Assembly: GCA_038757945.1 (NCBI GenBank)
Contig: JBCDGJ010000035.1
Span: forward strand, 1-36,035
Reading direction: 5' to 3'
DNA: 36,035 nucleotides
Source of the DNA: CALHVX01 sp038757945
Lineage (GTDB): Bacteria; Pseudomonadota; Gammaproteobacteria; Pseudomonadales; Azotimanducaceae
Made by a program: the position numbers and the translations under genes. The notes beneath the pieces are model-generated. The model saw only the letters and a program-made list of their open reading frames with translations, searched no databases and was not told the DNA's origin. Positions 1-6,381 of this stretch are shown one piece after another (the first letter of the stretch is position 1; every line of letters begins with the position of its first letter).

Positions 1-288
1 AATGCTGCCGTTTCTTACGACGTTGGCTTCTACCGGGTGCGGGTCGTTGCAGCCTCGGGCGAATCCTCCGATTTCTTCGGCCAGTTCCACATCGTCGTGA
101 GAAAAATCAACGGGTGTTGGAAAATCGTACAGGATTGGGATGCGGCAACACTGAGTGGTCGTCCAATCACGGCTGAGGATTTCAGCCGCAAGGCGCCCGT
201 TCAGTTTCTGTCTGAACCCGCCGCTCTGGCAACTTCTGAATCCGAGGCTCTTTCGACCGGAGGCTGCCACCCAGCCCGGCGGTGCTAG
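1..288 (+). CDS. NTF2-like (SnoaL/DUF4440-type) protein, C-terminal part
   Basis: The reading frame is open from the first base and stops at 286-288, so the gene starts upstream of the window. The visible part reads through a beta-strand-rich stretch with GQFHIVVRK followed by CWKIVQDWD, the last two strands typical of NTF2-like folds such as DUF4440 or SnoaL. The final 35 or so residues (rich in Ser, Ala and Pro) lie beyond the fold and look like a disordered tail. An internal ATG at position 37 could be taken as a start, but the fold needs the upstream sequence. The function cannot be told: this fold is used for enzymes and for ligand-binding subunits alike. A gap of about 110 bases separates it from the next gene. 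Confidence 0.6.
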   Translation, partial: NAAVSYDVGFYRVRVVAASGESSDFFGQFHIVVRKINGCWKIVQDWDAATLSGRPITAEDFSRKAPVQFLSEPAALATSESEALSTGGCHPARRC

Positions 289-399
289 CAGCCTGCCGTG
301 ACCGTCCCGGGCGATGTCCTTCGTTTTTGTCGTCTGGGCAAGGTTGCCGTGGCGCCGGGTGCTGGCTAGGGTGATCCCAGGCAACAGGCGGAAGCTGCG

Positions 400-1575
400 G
401 TGACCAAGGACTTCGATCTCCATCCGGACGCGTTCGGTTTCGAAACCCGGGCCATACACGCAGGGCAGGCGCCTGATCCCACGACCGGTGCGGTGATGAC
501 CCCGGTGTATATGACTTCGACCTTTGCCCATGAGTCTCCGGGCGTACACAAGGGTTACGAGTACGCACGTTCGGCAAATCCGACGCGGTCGGCCTACGAA
601 ACCTGCGTTGCCAATCTGGAAGGCGCGCGGTTCGGCTTTGCCTTTGCTTCCGGCAGCGTCGGCTCGGCAACCGTGATGCACCTGCTCAAGGCGGGCGATC
701 ACGTGGTTGCCTGTGACGATATGTACGCGGGTACGTACCGCCTGATGGAGCGCGTGATCAAGGCGCACGACATCGACTTCAGCTACGTCGACCTCGCCAA
801 TCCGCAATCCCTGAGCGAAGCCATGCGCGACAACACCCGGCTGGTGTGGATGGAGTCACCCACCAATCCGCTGCTCAAGCTGATTGATATCGAGGCCCTG
901 GCGGAGGTGGCGCATGCGCATGATGCGCTGGTCATGGTCGACAACACCTTCATGAGCCCGTATCTGCAGAATCCCATTGCCCTGGGCGCAGATCTGGTAC
1001 TGCATTCATCGACCAAGTTCATCAACGGCCATTCGGACGTGGTCGGTGGTGTGGTGATCACCGACGATGAGGCCCTCGCCGAGCGCCTCGCCTTTTTGTC
1101 CAATGCGATCGGCGGCATTCAGTCACCGTTCGATGCGTTTCTATGCATGCGCAGCCTGAAAACGCTGGCGGTACGCATGCAGGCGCACGAGCGCAATGCA
1201 CAAGCGCTGGCCGCCTGGCTCGAGCAGCAGCCGAAGATTGAGCAGGTGCTGTATCCGGGGCTGCCCAGCCACCCGCAGCACGAGCTTGCGAAGCGGCAGA
1301 TGAAGGGCTTCGGCGGCATGCTGTCCTTCAAGCTGGCCGGTGGGCTTGAAGCTTCCCGGCGCTTTCTCGAAGGGCTTCAGGTGTTTACGCTGGCAGAGAG
1401 TCTTGGTGGCGTGGAATCGTTGATCGAGCACCCGGCCATCATGACCCATGCCAGCCTGCCACCGGAAAATCGCGCTGCATTAGGTATCGATGACGGGCTG
1501 ATCCGGGTCAGCGTCGGGATTGAAACGCTCGCTGACCTGCGATCCGATCTCGCCGCTGCGCTGGACCGCGCCTAG
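400..1575 (+). CDS. Cystathionine gamma-lyase / gamma-synthase, PLP-dependent
   Basis: This is a 391-residue Cys/Met-metabolism PLP enzyme of the usual family length. The Schiff-base lysine is K206 in HSSTKF, with the cofactor-ring aspartate D181 in MVDNTF, the phosphate-binding YARSANPTR near residue 55 and ASGSVGSA near residue 83. Such enzymes make or split cystathionine in trans-sulfuration, in the cytoplasm. The C-terminal motif ESLIEHPAIMTH carries Glu at the position where human and yeast cystathionine gamma-lyases have Glu (human E339) and E. coli MetB has Ser. That favours the lyase, as in the gammaproteobacterial enzymes that supply cysteine from methionine; O-acyl-homoserine-using gamma-synthase remains possible. 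The start is GTG at 400 with only a weak purine-rich site upstream. No other sulfur amino-acid gene is adjacent. Confidence 0.9.
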   Translation: MTKDFDLHPDAFGFETRAIHAGQAPDPTTGAVMTPVYMTSTFAHESPGVHKGYEYARSANPTRSAYETCVANLEGARFGFAFASGSVGSATVMHLLKAGDHVVACDDMYAGTYRLMERVIKAHDIDFSYVDLANPQSLSEAMRDNTRLVWMESPTNPLLKLIDIEALAEVAHAHDALVMVDNTFMSPYLQNPIALGADLVLHSSTKFINGHSDVVGGVVITDDEALAERLAFLSNAIGGIQSPFDAFLCMRSLKTLAVRMQAHERNAQALAAWLEQQPKIEQVLYPGLPSHPQHELAKRQMKGFGGMLSFKLAGGLEASRRFLEGLQVFTLAESLGGVESLIEHPAIMTHASLPPENRAALGIDDGLIRVSVGIETLADLRSDLAAALDRA

Positions 1576-1720
1576 TTCTCTGTAGGTTCTTCGCTGAGCA
1601 ACCAGACCCTGTCGAGAAGCGCTGATCGGGTCACGGCTCGCCGTTGCGGATGCCGGCGCAACCCCGCCTCGACTGTCATGCGTGTAAGGTAAGCGCCATG
1701 GTCAATGCGCGGAGAACAAG

Positions 1721-2272
1721 GTGAGCGATACCCTGAAACCCAGCCCGGCGGTCGTCGAGCATCGTGCTGCCTGGCACTACCGCGGCCAGGAGCGCCCACC
1801 CTTTGCAGATCCGGTCGAGCCCGGACTGGAATCGGTCTGGGACTATCCGCGACCGCCGGCGTTGGAGGAAGTGGCTCTGCCGCTTCGGGTTGTCTATGGA
1901 GGCGTAGAGCTGGCGCGCACCGAACGCGGAAAGCGCGTGTGCGAAACGGCGTCCGCGGCAACCTACTACTTTCCGCCGGAGGATGTCGCGGTCGAGCTGC
2001 TGGAGCGAACCGGCGGTCGATCCCACTGCGAGTGGAAAGGGATTGCTGACGAGTACGCAGGGCAGGACCGGATCGTACTGGCCTGGGCCTACAACGAGGT
2101 GTATCCGGAATTCGCGGTGCTCAAGGGCTGGTTCGCCTTCTATCCGCGCGCGGCGGACTGCTACATCGGCGAGGAAAAGGTGGGGTCACAGCCGGGTGGC
2201 TACTATGGCGGTTGGGTGTCCGCGAACCTTGCCGGGCCGATCAAGGGTGGTCCAGGCAGCAACGGCTGGTGA
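1721..2272 (+). CDS. DUF427 domain protein
   Basis: This 183-residue protein matches the DUF427 family: an all-beta core with VYGGVELARTER, then YYFPPEDV near residue 88, SHCEWKG near residue 105, and a C-terminal GWFAFYP strand. Members are cytoplasmic proteins of unknown biochemical role. No signal peptide or membrane segment is seen. The start is GTG at 1721, preceded by a GGAG ribosome-binding site at about 1711-1714. Its stop codon overlaps the start of the following acetyltransferase by four bases (GTGA at 2269-2272), so the two are translationally coupled. The last 20 residues are rich in glycine and end in SNGW, slightly longer than a minimal DUF427 domain. Confidence 0.85.
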   Translation: MSDTLKPSPAVVEHRAAWHYRGQERPPFADPVEPGLESVWDYPRPPALEEVALPLRVVYGGVELARTERGKRVCETASAATYYFPPEDVAVELLERTGGRSHCEWKGIADEYAGQDRIVLAWAYNEVYPEFAVLKGWFAFYPRAADCYIGEEKVGSQPGGYYGGWVSANLAGPIKGGPGSNGW

Positions 2273-2712
2273 GCGGCGCCGACTACGGCCCCCTCCGGCA
2301 GCTGAGCCTCTTTCGACCCTATCCGGACGCCGTACCCTGGTCCCTCTTCGAAGCTGCGCAGCTCGATGACGCGCAGCTGGCCTGGCTCGAGGAGCGCGTT
2401 GCCGAGGCGGTGCGCGAGGAACCGAGCGTCCACCTGCGGGTGGCTAAGCTCGAGGAGCAGGCGGTGGGTGCCTACCTGCTGCAGCAGTCACCCGGCTACG
2501 CTTTCCGGTTGGTCTATCTGCAGGTGGACAGCGCATGGCAGAAGCGCGGCATCGGCCGGTGGATTCTCGGCCACGCGCTTGGCCTTGCGGAATCCAAGGG
2601 CGGTCGCTCGCTTGCTGCGGTGTCCTGCTCCGCGCTGACGCGTTTCCTGCGCAGCTATGGTTTTGTCGAACGCGAAGGCGACGGCTTGAGCTACCCGTTC
2701 ACACCGGAGTAG
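2269..2712 (+). CDS. GNAT-family N-acetyltransferase
   Basis: This 147-residue protein has the GNAT acetyl-CoA-binding loop in WQKRGIGRWIL (the R/Q-x-x-G-x-G pattern) after the strand RLVYLQVD, and a C-terminal LTRFLRSYGFVERE resembling the final GNAT helix and strand. The substrate cannot be predicted. I chose GTG at 2269 as start because it overlaps the DUF427 stop as GTGA. The frame is open further upstream to 2212, but that would run inside DUF427 coding sequence. The tight overlap means DUF427 and this protein are made together. The gene converges on the citrate synthase paralogue, 88 bases away. Confidence 0.8.
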   Translation: MSGADYGPLRQLSLFRPYPDAVPWSLFEAAQLDDAQLAWLEERVAEAVREEPSVHLRVAKLEEQAVGAYLLQQSPGYAFRLVYLQVDSAWQKRGIGRWILGHALGLAESKGGRSLAAVSCSALTRFLRSYGFVEREGDGLSYPFTPE

Positions 2713-2800
2713 GCCGCGCGGATCGGCGACGGGAGTGGCAGGCGCCGAAGACGTCCGACCGTAGCCGTCCACGCCGGCTGTCAGCCGTTGCGCTGACCGG

Positions 2801-3946
2801 TCACCTGCTGCCAGGTTCCAACGGCTGATAAACCACTGCCGGCCGAATCAGCCGGTTGTCGAAACGTGCCTCCAGCACATGAGCGATGTAGCCAAAACAG
2901 CGTGCCATCGCGAACAGGGCCGTGAAGTACTGCGGCGGCAGGCCCAGGGCTCGGAAGATGACGCCCTTATAGAACTCGATGTTCGCGTGCAGTGCCTTGC
3001 CCCGTTCCGCCATCCGCTCCTCGAAGCGTGCTTCGATGGCCGCAAGCGTCTCGAAGGTGCGCTCGTGTTCCGTGCCGCGTGCGACCTGCCGCGCCAGATC
3101 CCGTGCAAAACGCGCTCGCGGATCGAGCACTTTGTATTCCCGGTGACCCATGCCCATGACCTTCCGTCCGCTGCGGAGGCACTCGTCGACAAAGGCAGCG
3201 GCGGCGTCTGGCGTGCCGACGGTGTCCGCGGTTTCCAGCGCCGCCTGATCGGCACCGCCATGCAGCCGCCCGTGGAGGGCGCCGATCGCCCCGGCGATCG
3301 CATTGTCGATGGGCGCCTGGGTGCTGGCGATGACCCGGGCCGTGAAGCTCGAGGCGTTGAAGCTGTGCTCGAGCTGCAGGATCTGCATGACCTCGAAGGC
3401 GTGGCGCAGCTCCGGTTGCGGCGGCGCACCGATGGCCTCGAGGAAGTTTGTGCAGTAGCCTTCGGAGGCAGACGTAATGCGGCGGCCGGCAAAGTGGGTG
3501 GCGACCAGCAGCGGCAGCCGCGTGGCGATGCCGATCCCGCGAGCGAGCTCGGTTTCGATGCCTTCCGGGAGCGGTCGGCCGCCGGCGATGGCCTCGAGAT
3601 GCTCTGCCCTGATCGATGGCAGTGCAGCCGCTGGTTCCAGCACCGGGACGAGGCTCTGCAGCAGCTGCATCGGATGCAGGGAGCGTGGCAGTGCGAGCAC
3701 CCGTTCGGTGTCTGCGGAAGACAGGCTGGGCACCGCGTCGATGTACCCAGCGATGTCGGTCAGCCCAATACCTGGTCGACCGAGCAGGACCAGCGCTGCT
3801 ACTTCGGCGAACGGGTGTTCGACCAGCGTCTCCACGTCAGTCCCGCGGTAGCGCAGTCGGCCGTTGTTGCCGTCAACTTCGCTGACCGCCGTGCGGCCGA
3901 CGATGACACCTTCGAGTCCGGGATCAATTTCAAGCGGTGCGTTCAT
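2801..3946 (-). CDS. Citrate synthase-family protein (paralogue with changed active site)
   Basis: The 381-residue product has the length of the short bacterial citrate/2-methylcitrate synthases and carries their landmarks: LEHSFNAS (H194), GRLHGGAD (H229), GMGHREYK (H268), NIEFYKG (residue 324) and the C-terminal NRLIRP arginine motif. Family members condense acetyl-CoA or propionyl-CoA with oxaloacetate. Two differences stand out: the catalytic Asp of the usual NVDF motif is Glu (E324), and GPLHGGAN is GRLHGGAD. It may therefore act on another acyl-CoA or keto-acid, or be slow. The start is ATG at 3946 with AGGAG eight bases upstream; the frame is open upstream to 4105 but that stretch is intergenic. 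The divergent LysR gene and the inverted repeat between them suggest regulation by a small-molecule inducer. It is unlikely to be the housekeeping gltA. Confidence 0.85.
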   Translation of the reverse strand: MNAPLEIDPGLEGVIVGRTAVSEVDGNNGRLRYRGTDVETLVEHPFAEVAALVLLGRPGIGLTDIAGYIDAVPSLSSADTERVLALPRSLHPMQLLQSLVPVLEPAAALPSIRAEHLEAIAGGRPLPEGIETELARGIGIATRLPLLVATHFAGRRITSASEGYCTNFLEAIGAPPQPELRHAFEVMQILQLEHSFNASSFTARVIASTQAPIDNAIAGAIGALHGRLHGGADQAALETADTVGTPDAAAAFVDECLRSGRKVMGMGHREYKVLDPRARFARDLARQVARGTEHERTFETLAAIEARFEERMAERGKALHANIEFYKGVIFRALGLPPQYFTALFAMARCFGYIAHVLEARFDNRLIRPAVVYQPLEPGSR

Positions 3947-4023
3947 GGAGGGCTCCTGTTGACGACTTGCCCTATCGTCAGCGGAGAAAGCGCGGGCCGC
4001 CATGCCCGCGTACTTCTCGGGCA

Positions 4024-4055
4024 ATAAGCAGAACTGTTTGATCAGTTCGGCTAAT
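4024..4055. promoter_or_regulatory. 32-bp inverted repeat, candidate LysR operator
   Basis: The arms ATAAGCAGAACTG (4024-4036) and CAGTTCGGCTAAT (4043-4055) are inverted copies matching at 11 of 13 positions around a six-base spacer; the inner GAACTG/CAGTTC is perfect. It lies 49 bases before the LysR start and 78 bases before the citrate synthase paralogue, where LysR-type proteins normally bind. Binding is inferred, not shown. Confidence 0.55.
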
Positions 4056-4103
4056 GAAGGGATAAGTGGCCGGGCCGTCGCGGCGCTGCTAGTGTCCCGG
4101 GCC

Positions 4104-4991
4104 ATGCAGATCGAAAGACAGGAAGCCCGGGTGTTTCTGGCGGTCGTCGCGGAGGGCGGCTTCAGCCGCGCCGCTGATGCGCTGCATGTATCCCAATCTG
4201 CCGTCAGTCAGACCATCGCCAACCTGGAGCACAAGCTTGGCACGCAGCTGCTGCGCCGTGGTTCACAGCCGGTGCCGACGGAAGCGGGACAGCGGCTGCT
4301 GCGCTATGCCGAGATGATTGCCAAGGAAGAGCGGGAAACGCTGACCGATATTCAGCAGATCCGTACCGGTGCTCTGTCGACGCTCAGCCTCGCCGTCAAC
4401 AGTATGGTGAACCGCTGCTTCGCCCGCGAGCTGCTGCTCGAGTACTGCGACCAGAATCCGCTGACGCGCTTGAAACTCAACGTGGTGCCGAGCAAAGAGA
4501 TCATCAGCGGCGTGATCGACGGTCGTTGGGAGCTTGGCTTCGGCCCCTTTCAGAACCGTATGCCCGGACAGTTCAACCTGCGGCCGCTGCTCGATGAGCA
4601 GCGGGTGCTGGTCGTGCATGAGTCGCATCCGCAGTTCCAGGCGCTGACGCACTCGCCGGTGGACCTGCTTGGGGAAACGACCCTGCTGACCTCGTACCTG
4701 GATGACGGTGCACTCTCCGGCGGTGGGCAACGCCTGCGTGATGCCTTCCGCAGCGTCTGGGAAATCAGCAATCTGCGAATGCGCCTGGCGCTGGCGGAAG
4801 CCGGCAAAGGGCTGCTCTACCTGTCCGACCATCTGCTGCCGCAGCTGGACGGCCTGCACGAGGTGACCGGGTTGCCGGTATCACGGATTCCGAGGGCTGT
4901 GGGGATCTACCACCAGAAGCACAAGCCACTGAGCGAGGGGGCTAAGCGGTTCGTGGCCATCTGCGAACGACGCTTCCCGGTCGACGGTTGA
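4104..4991 (+). CDS. LysR-family transcriptional regulator
   Basis: The 295-residue protein begins with a LysR winged helix-turn-helix: ARVFLAVVAEGGFSRAA, then HVSQSAVSQTI and LEHKLGTQLL within the first 65 residues. A periplasmic-binding-like effector domain follows from about residue 90 to 290. ATG at 4104 is the start that puts the HTH at the normal distance from the N-terminus; an upstream extension to 4002 would run through the inverted repeat. It is transcribed away from the citrate synthase paralogue, the classic LysR arrangement of regulator and target, with autoregulation likely. The inducer is unknown; acyl-CoA or organic-acid metabolism is a guess from the neighbour. The stop is one base away from the end of the convergent PPOX gene. 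Confidence 0.9.
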   Translation: MQIERQEARVFLAVVAEGGFSRAADALHVSQSAVSQTIANLEHKLGTQLLRRGSQPVPTEAGQRLLRYAEMIAKEERETLTDIQQIRTGALSTLSLAVNSMVNRCFARELLLEYCDQNPLTRLKLNVVPSKEIISGVIDGRWELGFGPFQNRMPGQFNLRPLLDEQRVLVVHESHPQFQALTHSPVDLLGETTLLTSYLDDGALSGGGQRLRDAFRSVWEISNLRMRLALAEAGKGLLYLSDHLLPQLDGLHEVTGLPVSRIPRAVGIYHQKHKPLSEGAKRFVAICERRFPVDG

Positions 4992-4992
4992 G

Positions 4993-5595
4993 CTACCACA
5001 TGCGCTCTTTGGCGTAGTCGGCGTAACCCTCGTCGTAGCTGACGGCATCAAAGGCCTGGTCCTTTTCGCGCAGAAACTCACCGGCCGTCGGGACGGAACC
5101 TGGCTGCGGCTCCGTTTGCCAGAGCCGGCTGCGCATGAGTGCTTTGGCGCACTGAAAGTAGACTTCACCAACGGTGATGACGATGACCGTCCTGGGCCGT
5201 TTGCCGTTTTTCTCGAAGTGCGCGGTGATGGCACTTTCAGCCGTCAGCACTGCGCCGCCGTTGACGCGCACGACGTTGTTGCTGCCCGGCACCATGAACA
5301 TGAGGCTCACCCGGCCGTCGAGGACGATGTTCTCCAGCGAATCCAGGCGGTTGTTCCCGCGCCAGTCGGGCAGCCAGAGGGTTTTCCCATCAGCGATGTG
5401 CGCAACCGGTCCCTCGTCCCCGCGCGGGCTGGCATCGGTGCCGGCTGGGCCGACCGTGCTCAGCACGGTGAAGCGTGCTGCCTCGATCCAGCGTCGGTAG
5501 AGGGGGGTGAGCTGATTGCAGACCTTCGTCAGCGATCCGGGGACCGCTGCGTCGTACAGGTCTCTTAAGGCCTCGAGCGAATCAATGGTTTCCAT
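4993..5595 (-). CDS. Pyridoxamine 5'-phosphate oxidase-family FMN protein
   Basis: The 200-residue product resembles the MSMEG_1061/DR2398-type PPOX proteins: the FMN-barrel strands ARFTVLSTVG, TLWLPDWRGNNRLDSL and VSLMFMVPG, followed by the family's VYFQCAKALMRSRLW near residues 145-160. These are single-domain split-barrel flavoproteins, usually cytoplasmic, with possible FMN- or F420-dependent reductase or oxidase activity; the substrate is unknown. It is not PdxH, whose C-terminal substrate-binding motif is absent. The start is ATG at 5595. It abuts the LysR stop with one base between. It may be co-transcribed with the SIS isomerase whose start lies downstream on the same strand's upstream side (54-base gap to that gene's stop). 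Confidence 0.82.
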   Translation of the reverse strand: METIDSLEALRDLYDAAVPGSLTKVCNQLTPLYRRWIEAARFTVLSTVGPAGTDASPRGDEGPVAHIADGKTLWLPDWRGNNRLDSLENIVLDGRVSLMFMVPGSNNVVRVNGGAVLTAESAITAHFEKNGKRPRTVIVITVGEVYFQCAKALMRSRLWQTEPQPGSVPTAGEFLREKDQAFDAVSYDEGYADYAKERMW

Positions 5596-5649
5596 GGCTG
5601 GTCTCCGCTGCGGCGGGGGGCGCTGCTGCTACCGGTGAGCTGCGAGCCC

Positions 5650-6282
5650 CTAGCGTTTGGGTTCGTTGTCGGTGCGCGCGGCACGGCCGAGGTAACCGCC
5701 GTGGTGCCGCAGCCCGTAGTCCTCCCGGGTAATGCCTTTCGCTTCCAGCAGCGCCAGCGCCAGCGCGTCGCTGATGGCCAGCATCACGGCCATGCTGGCA
5801 CTGGGCGTCAGCCCGAGCGGACAGGGTTCTTCGATCACGCCCATGTCGAGCACCAGATCGGACTTCTGCCGCAGCTCGCTGTCCGGATGCGACGTGACGC
5901 CGATGATCGTGCGGACGCCGAGATGGCGCGACAGCTCCAGAATCTCCAGCACCTCCAAGCTTTTGCCGCTGGTGGAAAACGCGATCATGACGTCGTTCTG
6001 GCCGACCAGCCCGAGGTCGCCGTGGGCAGCCTCGGCCGGGTGAATGAAGTCGGCGGGCGTGGCGGTCGAGCAGAGTGTTGCCGCGAACTTGCGGGCGATG
6101 TGGCCTGCCTTGCCGATACCGGTAGTGAGCACCTTGCCGGTGCAGGCACGCAGGGTTTCGACCGCGTCGATGAAGGCTTCGTCCACAGCGATGTTGCGGA
6201 TGGCTTCTGCCTCGGCCGCCAGTACGGCCTCCATGCGGTCGCGAATCGCCGTTCGAGCGGCGGAATCTGTCGATTGGCTCAT
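5650..6282 (-). CDS. SIS-domain sugar-phosphate isomerase (KdsD/GutQ-like, no CBS domains)
   Basis: The 210-residue protein aligns by eye with the SIS domain of D-arabinose 5-phosphate isomerases: TTGIGKAGHIARKFAATL near residue 53, FIHPAEAAHGDLG near 79, AFSTSGKS near 101, EEPCPLGLTPSAS near 151 and GLRHHGGYLG near 190. KdsD/GutQ/KpsF proteins normally continue with a pair of CBS domains to about 320 residues; this one stops straight after the SIS domain. SIS-only isomerases exist, so it need not be broken. It could supply arabinose 5-phosphate or, given the divergent hexosaminidase and sugar kinase, isomerise another sugar phosphate. The start is ATG at 6282; the open frame continues far upstream but only as a shadow of the hexosaminidase. 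Confidence 0.8.
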   Translation of the reverse strand: MSQSTDSAARTAIRDRMEAVLAAEAEAIRNIAVDEAFIDAVETLRACTGKVLTTGIGKAGHIARKFAATLCSTATPADFIHPAEAAHGDLGLVGQNDVMIAFSTSGKSLEVLEILELSRHLGVRTIIGVTSHPDSELRQKSDLVLDMGVIEEPCPLGLTPSASMAVMLAISDALALALLEAKGITREDYGLRHHGGYLGRAARTDNEPKR

Positions 6283-6381
6283 GGCGTTGGATCCCTGCAT
6301 CCCCGTCGAGGCGCGGCATGGTGACACGGTGCGCGGAAGCCGCCAAGCTAAGGGCCTGGTTCGCCGGTCTGAGCAGTCTTC

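Noticed and set aside
2879..4027. Plus-strand frame of 382 codons opposite the citrate synthase paralogue
   Set aside because: Shadow frame without motifs; the minus strand carries all family landmarks.
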